From positions 60,122 through 124,121 of the forward strand of contig NZ_JAEMUX010000018.1 of NCBI RefSeq assembly GCF_016598475.1: 64,000 nt of DNA. The letters run 5' to 3'. Both the position numbers and the translations under genes were made by a program. Shown in pieces: positions 46,521 through 58,774 of this stretch. Every line of letters starts with the position of its first letter. Positions within the stretch are counted from its first letter, which is position 1. The stretch is from Streptomyces adelaidensis. Its GTDB lineage: Bacteria > Actinomycetota > Actinomycetes > Streptomycetales > Streptomycetaceae. The notes below the pieces were generated by a model that made no database searches, had not been told where the DNA came from, and worked only from the letters and a program-made list of their open reading frames with translations.

Positions 46521-47018
46521 ATGTCGATCGACGTCAACAACGAGTCCGGAACCGAGGTCGACGAGCAGGCGATCCTCGACATCGCCCGCTACGCGCTGAC
46601 GCGGATGCGCATCCACCCCCTCTCCGAGCTCTCGGTGATCGTCGTGGACGCCGACGCCATGGAGCAGCTGCACATCCAGTGGATGGACCTGCCCGGTCCG
46701 ACGGACGTCATGTCCTTCCCGATGGACGAGCTGCGGCCGCCGTCGAAGGACGACGACGAGCCGCCGCAGGGTCTGCTCGGCGACATCGTGCTCTGCCCCG
46801 AGGTCGCCGAGAAGCAGGGCAAGGACGCGCAGACGCAGCACTCCATGGACGAGGAGCTCCACCTCCTCACCGTCCACGGAGTGCTGCACCTGCTCGGCTA
46901 CGACCACGAGGAGCCGGACGAGAAGGCCGAGATGTTCGGCCTCCAGGCGGCCATCGTGGACGGCTGGCGTGCGGAGAAGGGCCTGACCGGCCCGTCCCCG
47001 GCCCCGACCGTCTCATGA
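46521..47018 (+). CDS. ybeY: rRNA maturation endoribonuclease YbeY
   Basis: A 165-residue zinc metalloprotein with [16 protein letters not shown], the HxxxHxxxxxH metal site, and [10 protein letters not shown] upstream. It processes rRNA 3' ends and helps ribosome quality control. It starts 13 nt after phoH and overlaps the next gene by 4 nt (ATGA), so phoH-ybeY-CNNM/CBS-YjbR is one operon. Confidence 0.95.
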   Translation: MSIDVNNESGTEVDEQAILDIARYALTRMRIHPLSELSVIVVDADAMEQLHIQWMDLPGPTDVMSFPMDELRPPSKDDDEPPQGLLGDIVLCPEVAEKQGKDAQTQHSMDEELHLLTVHGVLHLLGYDHEEPDEKAEMFGLQAAIVDGWRAEKGLTGPSPAPTVS

Positions 47019-48322
47019 GCCCCACCCTCGTCTCCGGCGCGATCGCCCTGGTCGTCGTCGCCTGGCTCGCCGCCTGCGCGGAGGCGGGCCTCGCGCGCGT
47101 CTCCAGCTTCCGCGCCGAGGAGGCCGTACGGTCCGGGCGGCGCGGCAGCGCCAAGCTCGCCCAGATCGCGGCCGACCCGACCCGCTATCTGAACGTCGCG
47201 CTCCTTGTGCGTGTGGTCTGCGAGATGGCCGCCGCCGCGCTCGTCACCTACGCCTGTCTGCAGGAGTTCGACCGGACCTGGGAGGCCCTGGCCGTCGCCA
47301 TCGGCGTCATGGTCCTCGTGTCGTACGTGGCCGTCGGGGTCTCCCCGCGCACCATCGGCCGCCAGCACCCCCTGAACACGGCCACGGCGGCGGCGTACGT
47401 GCTGCTGCCGCTGGCCCGCGTCATGGGCCCGATCCCGTCCCTGCTCATCCTGATCGGCAACGCGCTGACGCCCGGCAAGGGCTTCCGGCGCGGCCCCTTC
47501 GCCTCCGAGGCCGAGCTGCGCGCGCTGGTGGACCTCGCCGAGAAGGAGTCCCTGATCGAGGCCGAGGAGCGCCGCATGGTGCACTCGATCTTCGAGCTGG
47601 GCGACACCCTCGTACGCGAGGTGATGGTCCCGCGCACCGACCTGGTCGTCATCGAGCGCTACAAGACGATCCGCCAGGCCCTGACGCTCGCCCTGCGGTC
47701 CGGCTTCTCGCGCATCCCGGTCACCGGGGAGAGCGAGGACGACATCGTCGGGATCGTGTACCTGAAGGATCTGGCCCGCAAGACGCACATCAGCCGGGAC
47801 GCCGAGAGCGAACTGGTGTCCACGGCCATGCGTCCCGCCGTCTTCGTCCCCGACACCAAGAACGCCGGTGACCTCCTGCGCGAGATGCAGCAGGAGCGCA
47901 ACCACGTCGCCGTCGTCATCGACGAGTACGGCGGCACCGCCGGCATCGTCACCATCGAGGACATCCTGGAGGAGATCGTCGGTGAGATCACCGACGAGTA
48001 CGACCGTGAGCTGCCGCCGGTGGAGGAGCTGGGCCACGACCGGTACCGGGTCACCGCCCGCCTCGACATCACCGACCTCGGCGAGCTGTACGGCCTGGAT
48101 GCCTACGACGACGAGGACGTGGAGACCGTGGGCGGCCTCCTCGCCAAGGCCCTGGGCCGTGTCCCCATCGCGGGTGCCTCCTCGGTCGTCTTCCTGCCCG
48201 ACGAGCGTGAACTGAGGCTCACGGCGGAGGCCGCCGCCGGCCGCCGGAACAAGATCGTCACGGTGCTGGTGGAGCCGATCGACCCCGCCGGGGAGCCGGA
48301 GGAGGAGAAGAAGCCGGAGTGA
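47015..48322 (+). CDS. CNNM/HlyC-CorC family membrane protein with CBS pair
   Basis: A 435-residue protein: an N-terminal DUF21/CNNM membrane domain with about four helices, then [18 protein letters not shown] and [23 protein letters not shown] (two CBS motifs), [28 protein letters not shown], and a C-terminal CorC_HlyC domain. Relatives act in Mg2+ or Co2+ efflux. The old label hemolysin is not supported by activity. Its ATG overlaps ybeY, and its TGA overlaps the next GTG. Confidence 0.9.
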   Translation: MSPTLVSGAIALVVVAWLAACAEAGLARVSSFRAEEAVRSGRRGSAKLAQIAADPTRYLNVALLVRVVCEMAAAALVTYACLQEFDRTWEALAVAIGVMVLVSYVAVGVSPRTIGRQHPLNTATAAAYVLLPLARVMGPIPSLLILIGNALTPGKGFRRGPFASEAELRALVDLAEKESLIEAEERRMVHSIFELGDTLVREVMVPRTDLVVIERYKTIRQALTLALRSGFSRIPVTGESEDDIVGIVYLKDLARKTHISRDAESELVSTAMRPAVFVPDTKNAGDLLREMQQERNHVAVVIDEYGGTAGIVTIEDILEEIVGEITDEYDRELPPVEELGHDRYRVTARLDITDLGELYGLDAYDDEDVETVGGLLAKALGRVPIAGASSVVFLPDERELRLTAEAAAGRRNKIVTVLVEPIDPAGEPEEEKKPE

Positions 48323-48678
48323 GCCCCGACGAGCTGCGCGACCTCTGCCTGTCCTTCGGCGAGGCCGTCGAGGACTTCCCCTTCCGCCCCGAGATCTCCG
48401 TCTTCAAGGTGCTGGGCAAGATGTTCGCCCTTAGCTGGACGGACCAGCGGCCCCTGAAGGTCAACCTCAAGTGCGACCCCGAGGACGCGGTCCGGCTGCG
48501 CACCGAGCACCCGGGCCTCATCGCCCCCGGCTACCACATGAACAAGCGGCACTGGAACACGGTGACGGTCGACGGCGACCTCCCCGACCGCCTGGTCAGG
48601 GAGCTCGTCGAGGACTCGTACGACCTGGTGGTGGCCGGTCTGCCACGGGCCGAACGGCTCCGTCTCGACCGGCCCTGA
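48319..48678 (+). CDS. MmcQ/YjbR family DNA-binding-fold protein
   Basis: A 119-residue protein of the CyaY-like MmcQ/YjbR fold: LSFGEAVEDFPF, VFKVLGKMFAL, VNLKCDPEDAVRLR, GYHMNKRHWNTV and LVRELVEDSYDLVVAGL. Its function is unknown; a DNA-binding role is only proposed for the fold. It starts with GTG overlapping the previous stop (GTGA), as last gene of the phoH operon. Confidence 0.88.
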   Translation: MSPDELRDLCLSFGEAVEDFPFRPEISVFKVLGKMFALSWTDQRPLKVNLKCDPEDAVRLRTEHPGLIAPGYHMNKRHWNTVTVDGDLPDRLVRELVEDSYDLVVAGLPRAERLRLDRP

Positions 48679-48774
48679 GCCGGGCCGGTACGAGACCCCG
48701 TGCGGACGCCGGTCAGGAGATTCCGGGGCGGGGTGAGCCGCCGGGCGGTGGAGGCGGCTACGTATGCTCGGCTC

Positions 48775-49128
48775 ATGACCGACAGCAGCGCGCTCGACCC
48801 CGAGGACCGCAAGATCGTCACCCTGGCCCGTTCCGCGCGGGCCCGCAACGGCGTGCCCGAGGGGGCGGCCGTACGGGACGAGACGGGCCGTACGTACGTC
48901 GCCGGGACCGTGGCCCTGGAGTCCCTGCGGCTGAGCGCGCTGCGCACAGCGGTCGCCATGGCGGTGGCCTCCGGCGCCAAGTCCCTGGAGGCGGCGGCCG
49001 TCGTGACCGAGACGGAGACCGTCTCCGACGAGGACCGGGCCGCCGTACGGGACCTCGGCGGTCCGAAGACGCCGGTGCTGTTGGCGGGACCGGACGGCTC
49101 GGTGAGCGCGACCGTGACGGCGGGCTGA
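48775..49128 (+). CDS. cytidine deaminase-like fold protein lacking zinc ligands
   Basis: A 117-residue protein whose pattern (DRKIVTLARSARARNGVPEG, VRDETGRTYVAGTVALESL, LSALRTAVAMAVASGA) follows the start of cytidine deaminases. It contains no Cys or His at all, so the zinc-binding HAE and PCxxC motifs are gone and it cannot be a normal deaminase. A similar gene occupies this place before era in mycobacteria. A structural or ligand-binding role is possible. The ATG at 48775 is used. Confidence 0.75.
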   Translation: MTDSSALDPEDRKIVTLARSARARNGVPEGAAVRDETGRTYVAGTVALESLRLSALRTAVAMAVASGAKSLEAAAVVTETETVSDEDRAAVRDLGGPKTPVLLAGPDGSVSATVTAG

Positions 49129-49239
49129 CGCCCGCCCGCCTCGGCCGCGTCGGCGTCGACGCCGGGTACCCGGCTGCCCTTGATCACGAGTGTCCGCGTC
49201 GATGCCCCGAGGAGAGTCACTTCCGCGCCCCGGCGCGCC

Positions 49240-49410
49240 TCAGCGCGCCACAGCCCCCTGCCGCGCGTCCAACAGTTCCCGCTCCGGCGGCCGCGACTCG
49301 TCGTAGGAGAGCACTCGTAGAGGGTAGTGATCTTGGAATCGTGCCGCCAAGGGGTGCCCCCGCCATAGTGTTACGGCCGGTAACAGTTCTCCGGGTCGCG
49401 TGAGAATCAT
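49240..49410 (-). CDS. uncertain small hypothetical protein
   Basis: A 56-codon frame beginning MILTRPGELLPAVTLW and ending in ERELLDARQGAVAR. It contains one TTA leucine codon, rare in Streptomyces and usually dependent on the bldA tRNA, and mixed third-position GC. No ribosome binding site is visible. It may not be real. Confidence 0.25.
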   Translation of the reverse strand: MILTRPGELLPAVTLWRGHPLAARFQDHYPLRVLSYDESRPPERELLDARQGAVAR

Positions 49411-49680
49411 GCGCGGACGAGTGGACACCCGGGGCCGGGCGGTGACAAGCCGTGCGGGATGGGGCAGAACGCCTCGACGGGCGGGCCCCGTCGGCGGGCC
49501 GGGTCCGTGCCGGGCGTAGGTCTTCGGCCACTTTCGCCGACCCTTGGCGGAAGCGGGGAACACCCCTTGCAATCTTGGGCCGCCCGCGTCTCAATGGACC
49601 CGTTCTCATGGCGGACCGTCAGATTCCGCCGCGCGGCCGCGCACTGTTCCGCCCCCACATGGCAAAGCCCGTACCGGGCC

Positions 49681-49706
49681 GTACAAGGCTTCCCCAGGCC
49701 TTGTAC
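49681..49706. promoter_or_regulatory. inverted repeat in leader of secreted protein gene
   Basis: GTACAAGGC (49681-49689) and GCCTTGTAC (49698-49706) form a perfect 9-bp inverted repeat with an 8-nt centre, 28 nt before the ATG. More GTAC motifs flank it. It could be an operator or an mRNA hairpin near the ribosome binding site. Confidence 0.45.
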
Positions 49707-49734
49707 GCCCGTACCAGGGAAGGGAATACGCTCG

Positions 49735-50211
49735 ATGAGACGCATACGACTCGGCGCCGGCGCGGCGCTCGTGGCAGGGACGCTGGCCGTCACCGGCCTC
49801 GCGCTCGCCCCGACCGCCGTGGCTGTCACCCCGGACGTCGCGACGATCAACGCCACCTGCACGATCGGCGGTTCCGGCGTGGCCACGCTCACGGCCACCC
49901 AGGACGGCACCTCCGCCACGATCACGGTCTCCTCCGAGGAGATCACCGCTCCGATCGCCCTCGCCGAGGACTCGATCCAGTCCACGCTCACCCTCGTGAA
50001 CGCGAGCGGCGGCACGACCGCCTTCACCGGTACCGAGAACCCGGCGCTGGCGCTCGGCGACGGCGTCACCGTCGGCCCCCTCACCGGCACCGTCGCCCCC
50101 GGCGACAGCCTGGAGGCGTTCGGCGGCTCGCTCCAGATGGTGATCCTGGGCTTCACCGTGACGTGCACGGCCGGCGAGGCACAGTCGCCCGGGCCGTTCG
50201 TCTTCGACTGA
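49735..50211 (+). CDS. small secreted protein of unknown function
   Basis: A 158-residue protein with a clear Sec signal (basic MRRIR, a hydrophobic run, cleavage likely after PTAVA near residue 29). The mature part is Thr/Ser/Ala-rich, beta-strand-like, with two Cys (ATCTIGG and VTCTAGE) that could form one disulphide. AGGGA lies 9 nt before the ATG. No enzymatic domain is recognised; such small beta-rich secreted proteins are common in Streptomyces. It converges with glnK over a strong hairpin. Confidence 0.8.
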   Translation: MRRIRLGAGAALVAGTLAVTGLALAPTAVAVTPDVATINATCTIGGSGVATLTATQDGTSATITVSSEEITAPIALAEDSIQSTLTLVNASGGTTAFTGTENPALALGDGVTVGPLTGTVAPGDSLEAFGGSLQMVILGFTVTCTAGEAQSPGPFVFD

Positions 50212-50229
50212 GCCGAGAGCTCATGAGAT

Positions 50230-50266
50230 GAGGGGTGGTGCCGCCTGCCCGGCGGTACCACCCCTC
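50230..50266. terminator. bidirectional terminator hairpin between the secreted gene and glnK
   Basis: GAGGGGTGGTGCCGCC (50230-50245) pairs with GGCGGTACCACCCCTC (50251-50266) over 16 positions, with one G-U pair, around TGCCC. It sits between two convergent genes and could stop both. Confidence 0.8.
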
Positions 50267-50281
50267 GTCGTGCCTGCGCCG

Positions 50282-51869
<1,588 letters not shown>

Positions 51870-51904
51870 GCGAAACCGCCGCCGCCACGGAGAACCGGGG
51901 CGGC

Positions 51905-52274
51905 GGCCGGCATGGTTGCAGGCGGCCAGCTGAGCGTTGGTGAGGGGCTTGCCCTTGGGCCCGGTGACCGGACAACGGCGGCTGTCGTCATCGATGTTGG
52001 GCAGCATCAGCGCTCCCCGGCCGACGCTCCAGCCGTTCTCCCCTGCGGTGTCGGTCGCGCCGGTGACGTCGACGCGCCCGTCCCGGTTCACGTCCACCCG
52101 CAGATCGGTCGGCGGCGCCCCGGCCGCGAAGGCGGCGGGCACGGCGAGGGAGGGCGTCGCGAGCAGGGCTCCGGACACAGCGAGCACGGCTATCGCCTGC
52201 CGTGCGTTGCTCTGCCGTGCGTTGCTCTGCCGTGCGGGGCGGGTTCGGGAGGATCTGGATGAACGCGTGGGCAC
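51905..52274 (-). pseudogene. N-terminal remnant of a secreted protein-arginine deiminase-like protein
   Basis: From the start at 52274 the frame encodes an Arg/Ser-rich N-terminus with a SNARQ duplication (15-bp repeat), a signal peptide (IAVLAVSGALLATPSLAVPA), and then DLRVDVNRDGRVDVTG, MLPNIDDDSRRC and PLTNAQLAAC. These match the first ~115 residues of Streptomyces secreted protein-arginine-deiminase family proteins. Homology stops near 51908, where the frame enters the reverse complement of era, so the catalytic domain is lost. The family assignment is from memory of such sequences and is moderately sure. Confidence 0.6.
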
Positions 52275-52363
52275 AGTGCGTCCCTTCGGCGGCGGGGCTG
52301 GTCAGCACTGAAGACCGGTGAGCGCGCACATCCGTTGCCTGTGGGCCGCCTGTGGAATGAGCG

Positions 52364-53692
52364 TCATCGCTGTGCCCGGAGCACCTCCTGGAACCACCGG
52401 TACGACGCCTTCGGCGTCCGCTCCAACGCCGCGGAGTCCTCGAAGTTCACATGCACCAGCCCGAACCGCCGCGCGTACCCCTGCGCCCACTCGAAGTTGT
52501 CGAGCAGCGACCACACGAAGTACCCGCGTACGTCGACGCCCGCCTCCGTGGCCCTGTGCAGCGCCCGGATGTGGCCGTCGAGGTAGGCGATGCGCCGCTG
52601 GTCGTCGATGTCGTCGTACGAGCAGCCGTTCTCGGTGATGACGACGGGCGGCAGCCGGTCGCCGTAGCGCTCGTGGAAGCCGGTCAGCAGCTCGGTCAGG
52701 CCCTCGGGGACGACGGGCCAGCCGAAGTCGGTTGTGGGGACGCCCTCGATCTGCTTGACGGTGAAGGGGAGTTCGGCCGGGATCGTGACGCCGCCGAACT
52801 CGATGTCCGCGCCCTCGGGAGCGCCCACCCGGGTCGGCGCGTAGTAGTTGATGCCGTACCAGTCCAGGGGCTCGGAGATGATCTTCAGGTCGGACCCGAT
52901 GTCCGTGCCCGGCATCAACTCGCCGATTCCCTCCGGGTATTCGCCCAGCAGCACCGGCTCCGCGAAGAGCCGGTTGAGGAGCAGGTCGTAGAAGCCGGCC
53001 GCCTCCACGTCCGCCTGTTCCTCGGACGCGGCCCACGTCGGCCCGTGCGAGTTGGCGATGCCGATGTCCGTGACCCCGGCAGCGCGCAGCGCCCGTACGG
53101 CCAGGCCGTGGCCCAGCAGCTGGTGGTGGGCGGCGGGGAGCGCGTCGAACATCAGCTGCTTGCCCGGCGCGTGGGTGCCGAGGGCGTGACCCAGCAGGGT
53201 GTGCTCGGCCGGCTCGTTGATGGTGATCCACTTGGTGACGCGGTCGCCCAGCCGGGCGGCCACGACGGCGACGTACTCCGCGAACCGCTCGGCGGTGTCC
53301 CGGTTCAGCCAGCCGCCCGCCTCCTCCAGCGACGACGGCAGATCCCAGTGGAAGAGCGTCGGCACCGGCTGTACGCCCGCCCCGGCCAGTTCGTCCACCA
53401 GACGGTCGTAGAAGTCGAGTCCGCCGGGGGAGTTCACCCGGGGCCAGGAGATCGAGAAGCGGTACGCGCCCACTCCCAGGTCGCGCAGGAGGGCCACGTC
53501 CTCCGGGTAACGGTGGACGTGGTCGCAGGCCACCGCCGCCGTCGAGCCGTCCTTGATGTGGCCCGCCCCGGCCGAGAAGTCGTCCCACACGGAGGGCTCA
53601 CGCTGCTCCGCGGCCCCCTCGATCTGATGGGAGGAGGTCGAGACGCCCCACAGGAAGCCGGCCGGGAACTGGGGTATCGGGTTGGTCGCCAT
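52364..53692 (-). CDS. GH1 family beta-glucosidase
   Basis: A 442-residue cytoplasmic glycoside hydrolase: FPAGFLWGVSTSSHQIEGA at the N-terminus, acid/base Glu in TINEPAEH (about 159), nucleophile Glu in VITENGCSYDD (about 354), and WSLLDNFEWAQGY for substrate binding. It cleaves beta-glucosides such as cellobiose. The ATG at 53692 (MATNPIPQFP) is preferred to an upstream extension. TTGACT at 53728-53723 with a CATGAT-like -10 about 18 nt on would give a nearly leaderless mRNA (inference). No transporter or LacI regulator is adjacent. Confidence 0.92.
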   Translation of the reverse strand: MATNPIPQFPAGFLWGVSTSSHQIEGAAEQREPSVWDDFSAGAGHIKDGSTAAVACDHVHRYPEDVALLRDLGVGAYRFSISWPRVNSPGGLDFYDRLVDELAGAGVQPVPTLFHWDLPSSLEEAGGWLNRDTAERFAEYVAVVAARLGDRVTKWITINEPAEHTLLGHALGTHAPGKQLMFDALPAAHHQLLGHGLAVRALRAAGVTDIGIANSHGPTWAASEEQADVEAAGFYDLLLNRLFAEPVLLGEYPEGIGELMPGTDIGSDLKIISEPLDWYGINYYAPTRVGAPEGADIEFGGVTIPAELPFTVKQIEGVPTTDFGWPVVPEGLTELLTGFHERYGDRLPPVVITENGCSYDDIDDQRRIAYLDGHIRALHRATEAGVDVRGYFVWSLLDNFEWAQGYARRFGLVHVNFEDSAALERTPKASYRWFQEVLRAQR

Positions 53693-53769
53693 GGGCGGAT
53701 CATGCGTACCACGGGTAACGGAAGTCAACGCCCGAGGGTGAACCGCCCGTTACGTGCCGCGGCGGCCGC

Positions 53770-54036
53770 TCAGGCCCCCTCCTTCAGCACCCGCCTGATC
53801 AGCTCCCGCTGCTCCTCCGTCAGCCGGGGATCGGCGCAGTACACGGTCCTGTCGTCAACCGTGATCTCGTACGCGAAACCGTCGGGCACCCCGAGCGGCG
53901 CGGTGCCACGGCCGCCGGCGAGTGCCCGCTCGGCCAGGGCCTGCCATTGCGAGGCATCGGGCCGCCCGGCGGTGTTCACCACCGCGTGCCGCTCGATGCC
54001 CGCGAAACCGCCGGTGCGCCGCACTTCAATACGCAT
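53770..54036 (-). CDS. emfourin-type protease inhibitor
   Basis: An 88-residue protein beginning MRIEVRRTGGFAGIERH and ending LTEEQRELIRRVLKEG, the pattern of emfourin, the inhibitor encoded with protealysin-like M4 proteases. It has a single Cys (VYCADPRL). It lies 20 nt downstream of an M4 peptidase gene on the same strand, the typical inhibitor position, so it should bind and control that enzyme in the cytoplasm. Confidence 0.85.
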   Translation of the reverse strand: MRIEVRRTGGFAGIERHAVVNTAGRPDASQWQALAERALAGGRGTAPLGVPDGFAYEITVDDRTVYCADPRLTEEQRELIRRVLKEGA

Positions 54037-54056
54037 GGGTCATGTCTAGTACGGAA

Positions 54057-55139
54057 CTACAGCGTCCGCACGCCCACCTGCTCCCAGGCCTTGAGCACGG
54101 CCTGGAGCTCGTCGCCGCTGTCGCCGTACCGTGCCTTCGCGGCGGCGACGGTCAGCGTGGCGAAGTCCACGAACAACGCCTGCTGGGTCAGCTCGCCGCC
54201 GGTGAGCACGTCGTACCAGATCTGCCCGGCCCGCTCCCAGGCGTGGCCGCCCAGCTCGGACGCGACCAGGTAGAACGCGTGGTTGGGGATACCGGAGTTG
54301 ATGTGCACCCCGCCGTTGTCGCGGCCGGTGCGGACGAAGTCGTCCATGGTCGCCGGCTGCGGGTCCTTGCCGAGGACGTCGTCGTCGTACGCCGTGCCCG
54401 GGGCCTTCATCGAACGCAGGGCGGTGCCCGTGACGCGCGGGGCGAGCAGGCCCGCGCCGATCAGCCAGTCGGCCTCGGCGGCGGTCTGGCCGAGCGTGTA
54501 CTGCTTGATGAGTGAGCCGAAGACGTCCGACATCGACTCGTTCAGGGCGCCCGGCTGCCCGAAGTACGTCAGGTTCGCCGTGTACTGGGTGACGCCGTGG
54601 CTCAGCTCGTGGCCGATGACGTCGATCGGGATGGTGAAGTCGAGGAAGATCTCACCGTCCCCGTCGCCGAACACCATCTGCTCGCCGTTCCAGAAGGCGT
54701 TGTTGTAGTCGCGGTCGTAGTGCACGGTCGCGTCCAGCGGCAGCCCGTCGCCGTTGATCGAGTCGCGCCCGTAGATCTTGCTGAACAGCTCGAAGGTGGC
54801 ACCCAGGCCCGCGTACGCGCGGTTGACGGTCGCGTCCTTGCCGGGCTCGCTGCCCTCGTCGCGCACCTTCCGGCCGGGCAGGTCCGTGCCGTGCCGGGCG
54901 TCGTAGATGGTGCGGTGGGGTTTCTCCGCCTCGGCCCCGGCGGGCGCGGCGACGGTCGGGGCGCCGATGACCGTGGTCAGACGGCGGTGGGTGCGCTCGA
55001 AGGCGTCGCGCTGAAGGGTCTTGCGCGCGGCGTCGGCGAGTGCGGTTTCCTCGGACCGCGCGAGTCTGTCGAGGACATGTGGCGGGACGACGGTGCAGAA
55101 GACGGGCTCTTGGCCCCCGTTGGTGGTCATGGATGGCAC
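54057..55139 (-). CDS. M4 family (protealysin-like) metallopeptidase
   Basis: A 360-residue thermolysin-fold protease: a short protealysin-type N-terminal region (PVFCTVVPPHVLDRLARSE) and no Sec signal, then VIGHELSHGVTQY (HExxH near residue 178), GALNESMSDVFG (third zinc ligand) and DNGGVHINSGIPNHAFYL with the catalytic His region. Protealysin-like enzymes may stay intracellular or leave by other routes. The GTG at 55139 has GGAG 7 nt upstream; the ATG at 55130 is less well placed. It is co-transcribed with the inhibitor gene. Confidence 0.92.
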   Translation of the reverse strand: MPSMTTNGGQEPVFCTVVPPHVLDRLARSEETALADAARKTLQRDAFERTHRRLTTVIGAPTVAAPAGAEAEKPHRTIYDARHGTDLPGRKVRDEGSEPGKDATVNRAYAGLGATFELFSKIYGRDSINGDGLPLDATVHYDRDYNNAFWNGEQMVFGDGDGEIFLDFTIPIDVIGHELSHGVTQYTANLTYFGQPGALNESMSDVFGSLIKQYTLGQTAAEADWLIGAGLLAPRVTGTALRSMKAPGTAYDDDVLGKDPQPATMDDFVRTGRDNGGVHINSGIPNHAFYLVASELGGHAWERAGQIWYDVLTGGELTQQALFVDFATLTVAAAKARYGDSGDELQAVLKAWEQVGVRTL

Positions 55140-55266
55140 GATCGCACTCCGTTAGGGGCGTGTCACTAGGGGCAACCTTGATTGGTGAAATGTGGCCGTA
55201 TGGGTTGCGTTTCGTCAGCGCGTTGTTACTGGCTGTCGGTGGGCGGGTGCGGGTTCGTTGTGGCTG

Positions 55267-55292
55267 GTCGCGCGGTTCCCCACACCCCTGAA
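55267..55292 (+). repeat. repeat A, diverged copy upstream of leuA
   Basis: GTCGCGCGGTTCCCCACACC followed by CCTGAA; two core bases differ from the consensus. Flank GGTGCGGG is present just upstream, as in other copies. Confidence 0.6.
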
Positions 55293-55332
55293 GAGGCGCT
55301 TATGTGAGCCTTTGCACTATTTGGTTCCGTAG

Positions 55333-57252
<1,920 letters not shown>

Positions 57253-57274
57253 CCAGCCTGACCGGCGGTTTGAA

Positions 57275-57307
57275 GGCCCCGTTCACCGAATATCGGCGGG
57301 CGGGGCC
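57275..57307 (+). terminator. stem-loop after leuA
   Basis: GGCCCCG and CGGGGCC form a 7-bp stem with a 19-nt loop, 22 nt after the leuA stop. It is modest and unproven. Confidence 0.4.
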
Positions 57308-57446
57308 CCGTCGTGACCCGTTGTTTATCGGCCAAACCCTGTGCGGGTCGCGGGAAGGCCTCGTCCGGAGTACTGACTGAGCCTCACGGATGTGGCTAAC
57401 ATCACGCAAGCGCGGCGATGTTGCCGTGGGGTTACGGAGGTGCGAC

Positions 57447-58178
57447 GTGCTGCCAGGACCGGGACCGATCGGCCGTGCCACCGTGCCCGCCCGCGTCGGG
57501 CCGTTCGGCCGTGTCACCGGGCTCTCGCGGGTCATGGGCACCCGGACCGCGTGGACGGGCGTCGGCGACGGCGAGTTCTTCTGCCCCGGCTGCGGAGGCG
57601 ACCGCAACTACCAGCGCCTCACCGGCCGCCGCCGCTTCACCCTCCTCGGCGTCCCGGTACTGCCCCGGGGCGAGACCGGCCCGGTGGTGGAGTGCGCGGC
57701 CTGCCTCCAGCACTACGCCACGGACGTCCTCGACCACCCCACCACCACCCGCTTCGCCGCGATGCTCCGCGACGCCGTCCACACGGTCGCCCTCGCCGTC
57801 CTCGCGGCGGGCGGCACCTGCACCCGTACGTCGTTGTCCGTCGCCGCCACTGCCGTACGCTCCGCGGGCTTCGACGACTGCACCGAGGAGCAGCTGGGCG
57901 CCCTGGTGGAGGCCCTCGCCGCCGACACGGGCCGCTTCTTCGGGGAGCCGTGCGGCGCCGGACTGGCCATAGAGCTCCACGAGGCCCTGGACCCGCTGGC
58001 CCCGCATCTCGCGCCCACCGGACGAGAGGCGATCCTCCTCCAGGGCGCCCGCATCGCCCTGGCCGACGGGCCGTACACCCCGGCGGAGCGGGACGCGCTC
58101 TCCACGGTCGGGGCGGCGCTCACGATCTGCGGGGACGACGTGACACGGCTGCTGGCGGCGGCCCGGACCCCGTCGTAA
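57447..58178 (+). CDS. TerB-like protein with zinc ribbon
   Basis: A 243-residue protein. Residues about 50-95 hold two CxxC pairs (EFFCPGCGGDRNY and ECAACLQHY), a zinc ribbon, and the C-terminal ~140 residues look like the helical TerB tellurite-resistance fold (ILLQGARIALADGPYTPAERDAL). TerB-fold proteins are associated with stress and membrane-linked systems. No other ter genes are here, so tellurite resistance is not implied. The GTG at 57447 has GGAGG 6 nt upstream. Confidence 0.8.
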   Translation: MLPGPGPIGRATVPARVGPFGRVTGLSRVMGTRTAWTGVGDGEFFCPGCGGDRNYQRLTGRRRFTLLGVPVLPRGETGPVVECAACLQHYATDVLDHPTTTRFAAMLRDAVHTVALAVLAAGGTCTRTSLSVAATAVRSAGFDDCTEEQLGALVEALAADTGRFFGEPCGAGLAIELHEALDPLAPHLAPTGREAILLQGARIALADGPYTPAERDALSTVGAALTICGDDVTRLLAAARTPS

Positions 58179-58232
58179 CCGCCACCGCCACCGCCACCAC
58201 GCCACCATCCGGCCGTCTGTCCGTGCTCGCCC

Positions 58233-58652
58233 GTGTGGCTGCTCAGCCGCGCCGCCCTCGTCGACACCGAACTGGGCGGCCACCCACTCCCCGCCGGCGC
58301 GGGGCCGCTCTTCAGCCCCTACGCCCTCCACCGCGACCCGGACGTGTTCGCCGGGCCCGAGCGGTTCGACCCCGACCGCTGGATCGAGGACCGGATCGAA
58401 CGCCGCCACCGGGAGGCGTTCATCCCCTTCGGCGCCGGCGCCCGCCGGTGCGTCGGCGACGCGTTCGCGCTCGCCGAGGCACAGATGGCCCTCGCGGTGA
58501 TCTGCCGCCGGTGGCGGGTACGGGCGCGGCCGGGCGGCGCCCCCGCGCCGCTGCCGCGGATGGCCATGCGGCCACAGGGGGCACGGCTGGTCCTCGACCG
58601 CCGGACGGACCGGGCCCCCGCCGAAGAGGCGGGCGTACTCCCCGGGGAGTAA
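58233..58652 (+). pseudogene. C-terminal remnant of a cytochrome P450
   Basis: The 139-codon frame opens with VWLLSRAALVDTELGGHPLP, which is internal P450 sequence after the ExxR helix. It continues through FSPYALHRDPDVF and PERFDPDRW to the heme-binding loop FIPFGAGARRCVGD with its Cys ligand and the L helix. About 300 N-terminal residues are missing. Upstream is a CCGCCA tandem tract (58181-58204), so the fragment looks like a deletion scar between terB-like and MMPL genes. It cannot bind substrate as a normal P450. Confidence 0.8.
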
Positions 58653-58774
58653 CGCGGCCGCCGTGCCGCCCCGGGCAGTACGGATCAACTCGCCCTCACG
58701 CCCGACGAATCGCCCCTCCGGCGCCGGGAGTCTGGTGGATGTCCAGACACCCGTCGAGGAGGGGGGACCCCGGC

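Larger units (their letters stand above)
49129..49734. other. 606-bp region upstream of the secreted protein gene
   Basis: It contains no strongly supported gene. It holds an uncertain 56-codon minus-strand ORF (49240-49410), the near-palindrome GTTACGGCCGGTAAC (49370-49384), and an inverted repeat in the secreted gene's leader (49681-49706). Coding statistics elsewhere in it are weak. Confidence 0.5.
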
